Below, one piece after another: positions 23,308 to 33,736 of a stretch of 64,000 nt of DNA (within the stretch, counting starts at the first letter, position 1; each line of letters opens with the position of its first letter). Made by a program: the position numbers and the translations under genes. Below the pieces are notes generated by a model. That model saw only the letters and a list, made by a program, of their open reading frames with translations. It was not told where the DNA came from and made no database searches. The stretch covers positions 62,001 through 126,000 of the forward strand of contig JACQBG010000028.1 of the NCBI GenBank assembly GCA_016194585.1, read 5' to 3'. Source of the DNA: Gemmatimonadota bacterium (lineage in GTDB: Bacteria; Gemmatimonadota; Gemmatimonadetes; Gemmatimonadales; Gemmatimonadaceae).

Positions 23308-24855
23308 ATGACCGTGAGGGTCGTGACCGCCGCGGAGGCCGCCGAACTCGACCGGCGCGCCATCGCGAGCGGCACCCCGTCGCGCACCCTCATGCAGGCG
23401 GCCGGGCGGGCCACCGCGCACGCCATCATCTCGCGCTACGGCGACGACGCGCGCCGCGGCGTGGCCGTGTACGCCGGCACCGGCAACAACGGCGGCGACG
23501 CGTGGGTCATCGCCGGCGAACTCGCGCGGGCCAAGCTGCGCGTGCGGGTGCACGAGACGGGCGAGCCCCGCACCCCCGACGCGCTCGCCGAACGCGCCGC
23601 GGCGCTCCCGCTCGTCGAGCCGGGAAGCCCGGACGACACCGCCGGCGTGGTCGTCGACGGACTCCTCGGCACGGGCGCCTCCGGCGCGCCGCGGGAAGGA
23701 GTGGCCGACGCGATCGCGCGCATCGCCACGCTGCATGCGGGGGCGCGCATCGTCTCCGTCGACGTGCCGAGCGGCGTCGACGCGACGACGGGCGCGACCC
23801 CCGGCGCGTTCGTGCGCGCCGATTGCACGGTGACGTACGGCACGCTCAAACGCGGCCTGCTCCTCAACCGCGACGCGGCCGGGTGCGTGCTCGTCGCCGA
23901 CATCGGGCTCGGCGCGGCGGCGGCGGCCTGGAACGAGCTGCCCTCGCTCGTCGACGACACGCTCGTGCGCGCCATCGTGCCGCCCATCACGGCCAACGCC
24001 CACAAGGGGACGCGCAAACGGCTCGTCATCGTCGGGGGCGCGGCGGGGATGGCGGGCGCCTCGATCCTCGCCGCGCGCGCCGCGATGCGGAGCGGCATCG
24101 GCATGACCAAGCTTTGCGTCGCCAGGGAGAGCCTCGAGGCCGTGCAGGCGGGCGAGCCGGCGGCGATGGCCGCCGTGTGGCCGGAGAGCGCCGATGAGGC
24201 GCGCGCCCTCGGCGAGTGGGCGCACGCCATCCTCATCGGCCCGGGGCTCGGGCGCACGAGCGCGTCGTTCGCCGTGCTCGAGCATGTGCTGCGCTGTTTC
24301 GCCGGCCCGGTCGTGCTCGACGCCGACGCGCTCTCGCTGTTCGAGGGGCAGACGCGGCAACTCGCGACGCTGCTCGATGGACGTGCCGCGGTGATCACGC
24401 CGCACGAGGTCGAGTTCTCGCGCCTCACCGGGATGTCGCTCGACGCCGTCGAGGCCGGCCGGTTCGAGGTCGCGGCCGATCTCGCGCGGGCGCTCTCGTG
24501 TACGGTGCTGTTGAAAGGCGTGCCGACCGTCATCGCCGACGGCACCCTCACCAACGTGAGCGCGGCGGGCTCGCCGGTACTCGCCACCGCAGGGAGCGGC
24601 GACGTGCTCGGTGGCATCGTCGCCACGCTGCTCGCGCAGACGGGGCAGGCGAGGGAGAGCGCGGCGGCGGGCGCGTGGGTGCATGGCCGTGCCGCCGAGC
24701 GCGCGGGGGGCGGGCGCGTGCGGGGTGCGACGCTCGACGACGTGCTCGGCGAGCTCCGCGCCGTGTGGAGCGAGGTGCGCCCGCTCGACGGGCCCTCGGC
24801 GCCGGACGCACGGCCGTGGCTCGCCGAACTCCCCGCCGTCGGGGAACGCGGCTGA
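23308..24855 (+). CDS. nnr: Bifunctional NAD(P)H-hydrate epimerase / dehydratase
   Basis: Repairs hydrated NAD(P)H: the N-terminal YjeF_N domain epimerises NAD(P)HX and the C-terminal YjeF_C domain dehydrates the S-epimer with ADP. The 515 residues fit the fused form. N-domain motifs are AGTGNNGGDAWVIA (about residue 56) and DVPSGVDATTG. The C-domain shows VGGAAGMAGASILAARAA, ALLIGPGLG-like LIGPGLGRTS, TPHEVEFSRL and the ribokinase-like TAGSGDVLGGIVA with the catalytic Asp. ATG 23308 follows Minf_1886 closely, and thiL lies just downstream. Confidence 0.95.
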   Translation: MTVRVVTAAEAAELDRRAIASGTPSRTLMQAAGRATAHAIISRYGDDARRGVAVYAGTGNNGGDAWVIAGELARAKLRVRVHETGEPRTPDALAERAAALPLVEPGSPDDTAGVVVDGLLGTGASGAPREGVADAIARIATLHAGARIVSVDVPSGVDATTGATPGAFVRADCTVTYGTLKRGLLLNRDAAGCVLVADIGLGAAAAAWNELPSLVDDTLVRAIVPPITANAHKGTRKRLVIVGGAAGMAGASILAARAAMRSGIGMTKLCVARESLEAVQAGEPAAMAAVWPESADEARALGEWAHAILIGPGLGRTSASFAVLEHVLRCFAGPVVLDADALSLFEGQTRQLATLLDGRAAVITPHEVEFSRLTGMSLDAVEAGRFEVAADLARALSCTVLLKGVPTVIADGTLTNVSAAGSPVLATAGSGDVLGGIVATLLAQTGQARESAAAGAWVHGRAAERAGGGRVRGATLDDVLGELRAVWSEVRPLDGPSAPDARPWLAELPAVGERG

Positions 24856-24900
24856 AACAGCCTGCGGCGGTGTGTAGATTGGGTGAGCCTGCACGCCTCC

Positions 24901-25857
24901 ATGACCCAGCCCCATCTCTCCTTCGGCCCCGGAACGGAATTCGACACCGTCCGCGCGATGCTCGCGCGGTGGGGGTCGACCGCGCAGGGTGCCGGCGATG
25001 ACGGCGCCCTGCTCGACGTGCCCGCTGGACGCCAGCTGGTCGTCAGTACCGACACGGTCGTGGAGGACGTGCATTTCCGTCGCGGCTGGATCACGAGCGA
25101 GGAGATCGCGTATCGCGCCGGTGCCGCGGCGATCTCCGATCTCGCGGCGATGGGCGCCGAGCCGCTCGCGATGACGATCGCGCTCACGCTCCCCGACGCC
25201 TGGCGCGACCAGAGCATGGCACTCGCCGACGGCATCGGCGCGATCGCGCGGACGTGCGGCATGCCGATCGTCGGCGGCGACCTCTCGTCAGGGCGCGAGC
25301 TGTCGATCGGCGTGACGGTGCTTGGCACGGTGGAGCCAGGGGGCGCGCTCACGCGCGCCGGCGCGGTGGCGGGGCAGGCGTTGTGGGTCACGGGGTCGCT
25401 CGGCTCGTCGCGGCTCGCCGTGCAGGCGTTCGAGCGCGGACTCCAACCTTCGGCCACGCACCGCGAGCGGTTCGTGCATCCGGAGCCGCGACTGCGCGAG
25501 GCGCGATGGCTGGCCGCGCACGGCGCGACCGCGGCGATCGACATCTCGGATGGCGTCGCCAGCGATGCCGCCCACGTGGCCGCGGCGAGCCGCGTCTCGC
25601 TCACGCTGCATCTCGACCTGCTGCCGCTCGCCCCCGGCGCCTCGCCCGTGGAAGCCGCACGGAGCGGCGAGGAGTATGAGCTGCTCGTCGCCGCGCCGGC
25701 CTCGCTCGACGCCGCCGCGTTCGAGCGCGCGTTCGGCGTGCCGCTCACGCGGGTCGGCGAGGTCGAGGCGGCGGGGAGCGCCGGGGCGGGGGTCGACACG
25801 CGACTCGGTGACGAACACGTCCCGCTCCCGCGCGGACACGACCACTTCGCCCGATGA
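24901..25857 (+). CDS. thiL: Thiamine-monophosphate kinase
   Basis: Phosphorylates thiamine monophosphate to the active cofactor TPP. The 318-residue protein contains GAGDDGALLDVP (ATP/Mg site), VVSTDTVVEDVHF, AISDLAAMGAEPLA, and later DISDGVASDAAHVAAAS and SGEEYELLV, all typical of the ThiL/PurM fold. ATG 24901 is preferred over the in-frame GTG at 24883, which would add six residues. The stop overlaps plsC by ATGA. No thiamine biosynthesis genes are adjacent, but the window also has a TPP-riboswitch-controlled TonB receptor (51034-53293), which would fit uptake followed by phosphorylation. Confidence 0.94.
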   Translation: MTQPHLSFGPGTEFDTVRAMLARWGSTAQGAGDDGALLDVPAGRQLVVSTDTVVEDVHFRRGWITSEEIAYRAGAAAISDLAAMGAEPLAMTIALTLPDAWRDQSMALADGIGAIARTCGMPIVGGDLSSGRELSIGVTVLGTVEPGGALTRAGAVAGQALWVTGSLGSSRLAVQAFERGLQPSATHRERFVHPEPRLREARWLAAHGATAAIDISDGVASDAAHVAAASRVSLTLHLDLLPLAPGASPVEAARSGEEYELLVAAPASLDAAAFERAFGVPLTRVGEVEAAGSAGAGVDTRLGDEHVPLPRGHDHFAR

Positions 25858-26609
25858 TCCGCACGGCCTTCGCGGTGCTCGTGCTCATCGTCATGACCGT
25901 GCTCATGGGGTCGTGGGTGATCGTCGCCGCCCTGCTGGGCGTGAAGGACCGCGTCGGCTCGCCGTACGACCGGGCGCCGCGCTGGTGGGCGAAGGCGGTC
26001 GTCTGGGCGTCGGGGGTGAAGGTCGTCGTGCATGGCGCCGAGCACGCGAACGCCGAGGGCGGCGTGTTCGTCGTGAATCACGTGTCGTTGTTCGACGTGC
26101 TCGCCGTGGCGTCGGTGCTGAGCCGCGCGAAGTTCGTGGCGAAGGCCGAACTCGCGAACGTGCCGCTCTTCTCGCGCGCCATGCGCAGCGCGGGGATGGT
26201 GTTCATCGAACGCGAGAACCGGAAGGCGGCGTTCGACTCGTACAAGCACGTCGCCGGGCGGGTGGGGGAAGGGTCCTCGGTCGTGGTGTACGCGGAAGGG
26301 ACGCGCGGCCGGAGCTACGCCTTGCGCCCCTTCAAGAAGGGCCCGTTCGTGCTGGCCATCGGGGCGCAGGCGCCGGTGATCCCGCTCCTGGTGTACGGCA
26401 CGATCACCGTCCTCCCGCCGGGGCCGCTGCACGTGCGTCCGGGGGTGGTGCACCTGCATTTCCACGCGCCCATCCCGACAGCGGGGCTCGACTACGATGC
26501 GCGCGACACGATCGCGGCGACGGCGCATGCGCGCATGGCGGCGACGCTCAGGACAGAGTATGGAGTGGAGTCGGAGGCTTGGGAGCCGCGGCGGGCGGTT
26601 TTGGGATAA
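25854..26609 (+). CDS. plsC: 1-acyl-sn-glycerol-3-phosphate acyltransferase
   Basis: Adds the second acyl chain to make phosphatidic acid at the inner membrane. The 251-residue protein has an N-terminal membrane segment (AVLVLIVMTVLMGSWVIVA), acyltransferase block I NHVSLFDVLA (HxxxxD variant, His and Asp visible), block II around MVFIERENR, block III YAEGTRGRS (EGT-R) and block IV VPVIPL-like APVIPLLVYG. It starts at ATG 25854 within the thiL stop. Immediately downstream is the purine/pyrimidine inverted repeat region that separates it from eno. Confidence 0.93.
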   Translation: MIRTAFAVLVLIVMTVLMGSWVIVAALLGVKDRVGSPYDRAPRWWAKAVVWASGVKVVVHGAEHANAEGGVFVVNHVSLFDVLAVASVLSRAKFVAKAELANVPLFSRAMRSAGMVFIERENRKAAFDSYKHVAGRVGEGSSVVVYAEGTRGRSYALRPFKKGPFVLAIGAQAPVIPLLVYGTITVLPPGPLHVRPGVVHLHFHAPIPTAGLDYDARDTIAATAHARMAATLRTEYGVESEAWEPRRAVLG

Positions 26610-26613
26610 CTTT

Positions 26614-28445
<1,832 letters not shown>

Positions 28446-28487
28446 ACCTTGACTGAGGGGCGCCGCGTCGTAGTTTTAGGATACTGA

Positions 28488-28561
<74 letters not shown>

Positions 28562-28568
28562 TTGGTGA

Positions 28569-28606
28569 GACGGCCGGTTCCGAAAGGGGCCGGCCGTCGT
28601 TATTTT
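28569..28606 (+). terminator. Intrinsic terminator after tRNA-fMet
   Basis: A 13-bp stem (28569-28581 with 28586-28598, two G-T wobbles) with a GAAA tetraloop, followed by GTTATTTT. It separates the two tRNA genes into different transcription units. Confidence 0.9.
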
Positions 28607-28625
28607 CAGGGGCTTGGTGGCATCT

Positions 28626-28699
28626 GGCAGGGTAGCTCAGCTGGTTAGAGCACGTCACTCATAATGACGGGGTCGCGGGTTCGAGTCCCGCCCCTGCTA
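28626..28699 (+). tRNA. Elongator tRNA-Met (CAT)
   Basis: A 74-nt cloverleaf: acceptor GGCAGGG with CCCTGCT (G1-U72 wobble), D-arm GCTC/GAGC, anticodon loop CTCATAA within a CGTCA/TGACG stem, and T-arm GCGGG-TTCGAGT-CCCGC. It lacks the three G-C anticodon pairs of initiators. A lysidine-modified Ile2 tRNA also has CAT, but the overall sequence is closer to elongator tRNA-Met. Confidence 0.93.
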
Positions 28700-28703
28700 C
28701 TTT

Positions 28704-28739
28704 CGAAGTCGGCTGGCCCCTTGGGGTCGGCCGACTTCG
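28704..28739 (+). terminator. Hairpin after elongator tRNA-Met
   Basis: A 16-17-bp stem with two wobbles (28704-28720 with 28723-28739; arms CGAAGTCGGC and GCCGACTTCG at the base). There is no T-tract after it, so it may work as a processing or bidirectional barrier element ahead of the convergent OYE gene. Confidence 0.65.
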
Positions 28740-28886
28740 CAATTGAGGCGTCGAGATCCTGCTTCATTGCAGGTGCCGTGTTGGCACACGACCGGCGCGG
28801 AGGCCCGTCGTTCGTCCGCCTCCGCGTCGATGCCATCGAGCTCAGCGGTACCCGACGCCATCGGCCGATATCGGCCCCGTCCTCGT

Positions 28887-29984
28887 TCAGCCGCCGAGCG
28901 TCGCCACCGGCATGTCGGCGCACGGGTAGTCCGTGTACCCCTGCTCGCCCGGCGTATAGAAGGTCGCGGCGTCGGGCGCGTTCAGCGGCAGGTCATGCTC
29001 GAAGCGCGCCGGCAAGTCGGGGTTGGCCAGCGCCGCGCGCCCGAAGGCGACCAGATCGGCGGCGCGGCTCGTCAGCATCGCCTCGCCCGTCGTATGGTCG
29101 AGTCCGCCTGAACCGATGAAGACGCCGCGGAAGGCGCGGCGCAGCGCGAGCTTGAACGACGCGGGGATCGTCGGCGCACCCATCGACGAGTGATCGACCA
29201 GATGGAGGTAGACGATCCCGAGCGCGCCAAGCGAAGTGACGAGCGCGAGGAACTGCGCTTCGACCTCGGGGAACGCCCCCGTCGCATTGAAGGTGCCGTA
29301 CGGCGAGATGCGGATGCCGGTGCGCGTGGCGCCGATGGCCGTGCGGACCGCGCGCACCACCTCGAGTGCGAAGCGGTTCCGCCCGTCGATCGAGCCGCCG
29401 TAACGGTCGGAGCGCGTGTTCACGTTCGCGTTCAGGAACTGCTCGATGAGATAGCCGTTGGCCGCGTGCAGTTCCACGCCGTCGAAGCCGGCATCCATCG
29501 CGCACCGCGCGGCGTGCGCGTACTCGGCGACGACGAGGGCGATCTCCGTCTCGGTGAGCGCGTGCGGCGGGCTTGCCAGTTGCGGCCCGCTCTCGTCCGT
29601 GAAGATGGTCTCGGCGAGTGGCGTGCTCGTCGGCCCGACGACGCGGGCGCCGGCGGGGAGATTGAGGACGTGCGACGCGCGGCCGCAGTGCATGAGTTGC
29701 GCGAAGATCCTGCCGCCCTCCGCGTGTACCGCATCGGTGACCAGCCGCCAGGCCGCGACCTGCTCGGCGCTGAAGAGGCCGGGGATGCGCGCGTAGCCGA
29801 GTCCGTCGGCCGAGGGCGAGGTGCCTTCGGTGACGATGAGACCGAACGACGCGCGCTGCTCGTAATACACGCGCATGAGCGGCGTCGGAACGTGGGCGGC
29901 GGTGGCGCGGTTGCGCGTCATCGGCGCCATCACCATGCGGTTCTTCAGGGGAAGCCCGCGCAGATCGAAGTGCTCGAACAGCAT
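28887..29984 (-). CDS. Old yellow enzyme-type alkene reductase (NADH:flavin oxidoreductase)
   Basis: FMN-dependent TIM-barrel enzyme that reduces activated C=C bonds or nitro compounds with NAD(P)H. The 365 residues show MVMAPMTRNRA at the start, FAQLMHCGRASH, FDGVELHAANGYLIEQFLN with the His/Asn pair that binds the substrate carbonyl, RSDRYGGSIDGRNRF, and the FMN-phosphate segment IGSGGLD...AFGRAALANPDLP. It resembles NemA/OYE1-like class enzymes. ATG 29984 is the start. Its stop lies 188 bp from the tRNA-Met gene, convergent with it. Confidence 0.94.
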   Translation of the reverse strand: MLFEHFDLRGLPLKNRMVMAPMTRNRATAAHVPTPLMRVYYEQRASFGLIVTEGTSPSADGLGYARIPGLFSAEQVAAWRLVTDAVHAEGGRIFAQLMHCGRASHVLNLPAGARVVGPTSTPLAETIFTDESGPQLASPPHALTETEIALVVAEYAHAARCAMDAGFDGVELHAANGYLIEQFLNANVNTRSDRYGGSIDGRNRFALEVVRAVRTAIGATRTGIRISPYGTFNATGAFPEVEAQFLALVTSLGALGIVYLHLVDHSSMGAPTIPASFKLALRRAFRGVFIGSGGLDHTTGEAMLTSRAADLVAFGRAALANPDLPARFEHDLPLNAPDAATFYTPGEQGYTDYPCADMPVATLGG

Positions 29985-29999
29985 GAGGTCGTGGCCGGA

Positions 30000-30428
30000 C
30001 TAAGGATGTGTGGCGGTCGCGGCGATGCGCGGAGCGAATCCTTCGCCCTGCGGGTCGACGCGCTTGAAATACTTCCGGGCGAAGGCCACGAGTTGGCCGT
30101 CCGTCGGATGGTCCACCGTCTCGATGCCGACGATCGCGGCTTCGAGCGGGCGATCGTGCGTATGTACGTATCGCAGGAACTCGAGCTTCGCCGATCCGGG
30201 GCCGACGATGAGGAGCGACTCGACACCGTGCAGCGCGCGCACGAGGTCATGGAAGAAGCGATGGAGATCTTCCGGATGCTCCTTGATGCCCTCCTGTCCC
30301 CGCGTCCACTTGTGGTGGTCGTTGTGCGGAGGGCCGAGCACCGTCAATTCGTCGGTGGAGTCGGACTGGAAGGCGAAGGTCCTCGCTTCCTTGTGATCGA
30401 GCCAGACGGCGGCGTGTCGAGTGTTCAT
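30000..30428 (-). CDS. eRF1-domain-3-like protein (annotated elsewhere as translational machinery protein)
   Basis: A 142-residue protein beginning MNTRHAAVWLDHKEARTFAF, with HKWTRGQEGIKEHPEDLHRFFHDL cut here into HKWTRGQEG and EDLHRFFHDLVRAL, then LLIVGPGSAKLEFLRYV and GIETVDHPTDGQLVAFARKYFKR. The VGPG-K-F..Y pattern and the D-H-PTDGQLVA ending are those of small bacterial proteins related to the third domain of eRF1/Pelota and often named translational machinery protein. Their actual job is unknown. It lies 15 bp upstream of the OYE gene and probably forms one operon with it. Confidence 0.75.
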   Translation of the reverse strand: MNTRHAAVWLDHKEARTFAFQSDSTDELTVLGPPHNDHHKWTRGQEGIKEHPEDLHRFFHDLVRALHGVESLLIVGPGSAKLEFLRYVHTHDRPLEAAIVGIETVDHPTDGQLVAFARKYFKRVDPQGEGFAPRIAATATHP

Positions 30429-30649
30429 GCCTGCACGATAAGGGCGCCCGCACGGCGACGATATCGCGCGAACGTGCGAGGCCGCCGTCGTTCACACGTG
30501 GGACACTCGCGCGTCGCCGACTCTGAGGCAGACCGATGCGGCGCGTTCGATGCCGCATTCGGCGTGCAGTAGATTATCCGGATCGACGCGCCGGGGGTGC
30601 GCCACACGCAACGACCACGTTGCGATCACCCTCGCCGGGGAACATCGAC

Positions 30650-31759
30650 GTGCCGACTCGACGCACCTTCCTCATCTCCTCCGCCGTCACCGGCGGCGCC
30701 GTGCTCTCCGGCTTCCGGCCATTCGTCGGCCCTGCGGGTGTAGCGCAGGAGCGGGCGATCGCACCGCTCGACCTTCTCGTGCTGGGGGGCACCGGCTTCA
30801 TCGGGCCGTATCTCGTGCGATACGCCGTGGCGCGCGGCCATCGCGTGACGATCTTCACGCGCGGGCGCCATCAGGCCGACCTGCCGGAGTCGGTGATGCG
30901 ACTCGAGGGCGACCGCAATGGCAAGCTGCAGGCGCTCGAGGGCAAGCGATGGGATGCGGTCGTCGACGATTCGGCGAACGTCGCCGACTGGGTGCGACAG
31001 TCGACCGAGCTGCTGAAGGACTCGGCGGGACGCTACCTGTTCACGTCGTCGACGGGCGCGCACTACCCGTACATGAAGCGCGGGCTCAGTGAAGCCGATC
31101 CCGTGCACTACGACCTGCGCGACCCGAAGGACGGCTCCGAAGCGTTCGGCGTGATGAAGGCGCAGGGCGAGCGCTACGTGATGGAGGCATTCGGCGAGCG
31201 GGGACTCGTGGTGCGCCCGACGTACATCGTCGGTCCGGGCGATACGACTGACCGGTTCCCCTACTGGCCGGTGCGCCTCGCCCGCGGCGGCGAGGTGCTC
31301 GCGCCGGGCAAGGTCGACGACCCGGCGCAGCTCATCGACGTGCGCGACCTGGCCGAGTTCATGGTGCGCCTGCTCGAGGACCGTCGCTCCGGCGTGTACG
31401 ACGCCGTCGGGCCGGCGCGGCCGATGACGGCCCGCCAGTTCTATGCGGCCGCCGCGGCGGCGCTCAAGGCCGACGTGCGGTTCACGTACGTCGACGACTA
31501 CGACTTCCTGCGCTCCTACAAGGTCGAGGCAGCGATCCCGTGGGCGATGCTGAGCGGGAACGACGACGGCATGATGAGCATCAGCAATGCGCGCGCCGTG
31601 GGCGCGGGGCTCACCTACCGGCCGCTGGCCGACACCGTGCGCGACACGCTCGCCTGGTGGCCGACCGTGCGCGAGGCGCGCCGCATGAAGCCCCGGTTCT
31701 CGATCACGCCGGAGATCGAGGCCGCCGCGCTGGCCGACTGGCACGCCCGCGGCGGCTGA
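30650..31759 (+). CDS. Tat-exported NAD-dependent epimerase/dehydratase family protein
   Basis: A 369-residue extended SDR. The start at GTG 30650 gives VPTRRTFLISSAVTGGAV, a twin-arginine signal with FLISS after RR, so the folded protein with cofactor would go to the periplasm. The Rossmann motif is LVLGGTGFIGPYLVRYA. The active-site area has TSSTGAHYPYMKRG rather than the standard YxxxK, and VVRPTYIVGPGD and DVRDLAEFMVRLLED follow. The pattern is that of isoflavone-reductase/epimerase-like proteins of unknown substrate. It has its own upstream region of 220 bp and is followed by a convergent gene only 9 bp away. Confidence 0.86.
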   Translation: MPTRRTFLISSAVTGGAVLSGFRPFVGPAGVAQERAIAPLDLLVLGGTGFIGPYLVRYAVARGHRVTIFTRGRHQADLPESVMRLEGDRNGKLQALEGKRWDAVVDDSANVADWVRQSTELLKDSAGRYLFTSSTGAHYPYMKRGLSEADPVHYDLRDPKDGSEAFGVMKAQGERYVMEAFGERGLVVRPTYIVGPGDTTDRFPYWPVRLARGGEVLAPGKVDDPAQLIDVRDLAEFMVRLLEDRRSGVYDAVGPARPMTARQFYAAAAAALKADVRFTYVDDYDFLRSYKVEAAIPWAMLSGNDDGMMSISNARAVGAGLTYRPLADTVRDTLAWWPTVREARRMKPRFSITPEIEAAALADWHARGG

Positions 31760-31768
31760 CCGCGCCGC

Positions 31769-32320
31769 TCAGCAGTGGGCGCTAGGCCGTCCTTGCTTGG
31801 CGCGCTCGCCCTCGAGCGCGTACCAGATGGACTCGGCCACGTACGATCCGAACTGCGCGAAGGTCATCGCCTGTTTGGGATCCGGGCACCGGTTCCTGAA
31901 GTTCTGCGTCGACGGCAGCTTCGTCGTGGCCTCGTTCGGCGTGAAGACGGCGGTGACCTCGCTCATCGAGGTGCAGCTCATGTCGGTGTTCACCCCGGGC
32001 ATCGCGTCGCACATGCTGCGCGTGTTCATCCGCGGGCGCAGCAGGATCTTGAGGTCGCCGGTGCCGGTGAACGCGACGCGGATGCCGTGCGCGAGGAGGC
32101 CGGTCCGCACCTTCTCCTCGAAATCGTTCGGATTGCCGTAGCGGCGGTCGAAGGGGAGGGACGACGTGGTGCTGCCGCCACCCCAGTCGAGCACGAGGCC
32201 GCACGTCGTCCGGTGACAGGGGAGCGAATCCGTCGCGGCCTGCGCAGCGACCGCGGGCGCGAAGCCGAGCGCCAGGACGAGAGAGGGCACGACACGATGG
32301 AGCGGCACGCAGCGGCGCAT
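31769..32320 (-). CDS. Exported protein of unknown function, 183 aa
   Basis: Starts MRRCVPLHRVVPSLVLALGF with an Ala-rich cleavage region (AVAAQAA), so a Sec signal peptide is likely. The mature part has several cysteines (PCHRTTCGLVL, RSMCDAMPG, DMSCTSM, NRCPDP), probably disulphide-paired in the periplasm, and ends RPSAHC. A FDRRYGNPNDFEEKV segment and a TGDLKILLRPR strand are visible. I do not recognise a family. It is convergent with the epimerase gene and divergent from the efflux operon. Confidence 0.75.
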   Translation of the reverse strand: MRRCVPLHRVVPSLVLALGFAPAVAAQAATDSLPCHRTTCGLVLDWGGGSTTSSLPFDRRYGNPNDFEEKVRTGLLAHGIRVAFTGTGDLKILLRPRMNTRSMCDAMPGVNTDMSCTSMSEVTAVFTPNEATTKLPSTQNFRNRCPDPKQAMTFAQFGSYVAESIWYALEGERAKQGRPSAHC

Positions 32321-32593
32321 GGCGGGTTCCTTGATGACAGGAGGGGCGGATCGGATGCACCAGTATCGGTGCGGAACGGCCGCGGGAGAAGGGGTACGTG
32401 CACCGCCGACGGGAACCGCCGATGGAGCGCTGCGCGTTACAAAGGGCCGGTGGGAGACGCCCTCGCGTCGGTCGCCCCCCTCTAATTAGAATTCAGATTC
32501 TCCCGGCCGAGGCGCGCGTCATCCGCGGCGCCGGCCGGGCCGCGCTCTTCGCTCGCTGCGACGGTGCAGCCTCCAGCAACCCATGGGGAATCG

Positions 32594-33736
32594 GTGACCT
32601 CGAAACGCCTCGTGCGCGCGCGGCGGATGTCCGCGTGCGTCGCTCTCGGATCGGTCTGCCTCGTCGGCGCCTGCGGGGGGAAGGGGGCGGCTCCGCGCGC
32701 GTTCCCGCCGGCCGACGTCGGTGTCGTGACGGTCGCGCCACAGACGCTCCCGCAATCCTACGATCTCGTGGGGCAGGTCGAGCCGTCGCGCCGCGTGGAA
32801 GTGCGATCGCGGGTCGAAGGGGTGATCCTCGAGCGCCCATACACCGAGGGCGCCACCGTCAAGGCGGGGGACGTGCTCTTCCGCCTCGACCGCGTGAAGA
32901 CCGACGCGGCGTATCGCAGCGCGCTGGCGCGCTTCGAGAACGCCAAGCGCGCCGTCGCGCGTCTCGAGCCGCTCGTTCCCAGGCATGCCGTCGCGCAGCA
33001 GGACGTCGACAACGCGCACACGGAGCTCGACGCCGCGAAGGCGGCGCTCGACCAGGCGAAGAAGGATCTCGACGATTCGGTCGTGCGGGCCGAGGCGGCG
33101 GGGCAGGTGGGGCGGGCGCGGTTCGAGGTGGGAGGGCGCGTCACGGGCCCGGCGGACCTGCTCACGACGATCGATCAGGCGGACCCCGCGTACGTCGTCT
33201 TCCGCCCTTCGTCGCAGCAGCTCTTCGACTGGCGCGCCGACCCGGCATCGGCGCCGCTGCTCAGGCCGGGTGGCCGCCTCGAGGTGCGCGTCGTGACGTC
33301 GTCGGGCGCGCCGCTGCCGCGCGTCGGGCATCTCACGTTCGTCGCGCCGGCCATCGACTCGGCGACCGGCACGCAGGAGTTCCGGGCCACCTTCGAAAAC
33401 CATGATCATCTGCTGGTGCCCGGCCAGTTCGTGAACGTCCGCCTCTCGGGCTTCAGCCGGGCGAGCGCGCTCGCTGTGCCGCAGCGCGCCGTGCAGCAGG
33501 GGCTCGGGCGCCAATTCGTGTTCGTGGTGGGGGCGGGCGACACGGTCGTCGTGCGCGACGTGAAGACCGGCCCGTGGAGCGGCACGCTCTGGATCGTCGA
33601 GGACGGGCTGAAGCCGGGCGATCGCGTGATCGTCGACGGCATCCAGAAGACGTCGGCGGGGCGCGTCGTGAAGCCCTCGCCCCTCGCGTTGGCCGACACG
33701 GGTGCCAAGCCGGCGGCCGCCGGGACGAAGCCGTGA
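32594..33736 (+). CDS. RND efflux periplasmic adaptor (MFP) lipoprotein
   Basis: Links the inner-membrane RND pump to the outer-membrane channel. GTG 32594 gives a lipoprotein signal ending CLVGAC (lipobox VGAC); ATG 32627 is a possible shorter start. The hairpin and lipoyl domains are clear: VGQVEPSRRVEVRSRVEG, VKAGDVLFRLD, coiled-coil AELDAAKAALDQAKKDLDD-like region and VRAEAAGQVGRARFEVGG. The beta-barrel and membrane-proximal domains include ATGTQEFRATFEN, LVPGQFVNVRL and LKPGDRVIVDGIQK. It overlaps the pump gene by GTGA, and the three genes 32594-38369 form one operon. Confidence 0.93.
   Translation: MTSKRLVRARRMSACVALGSVCLVGACGGKGAAPRAFPPADVGVVTVAPQTLPQSYDLVGQVEPSRRVEVRSRVEGVILERPYTEGATVKAGDVLFRLDRVKTDAAYRSALARFENAKRAVARLEPLVPRHAVAQQDVDNAHTELDAAKAALDQAKKDLDDSVVRAEAAGQVGRARFEVGGRVTGPADLLTTIDQADPAYVVFRPSSQQLFDWRADPASAPLLRPGGRLEVRVVTSSGAPLPRVGHLTFVAPAIDSATGTQEFRATFENHDHLLVPGQFVNVRLSGFSRASALAVPQRAVQQGLGRQFVFVVGAGDTVVVRDVKTGPWSGTLWIVEDGLKPGDRVIVDGIQKTSAGRVVKPSPLALADTGAKPAAAGTKP

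Noticed and set aside
28626-28699. tRNA-Ile2 (lysidine-modified CAT)
   Set aside because: The D-arm and anticodon stem are closer to elongator tRNA-Met; not excluded entirely, but less likely.
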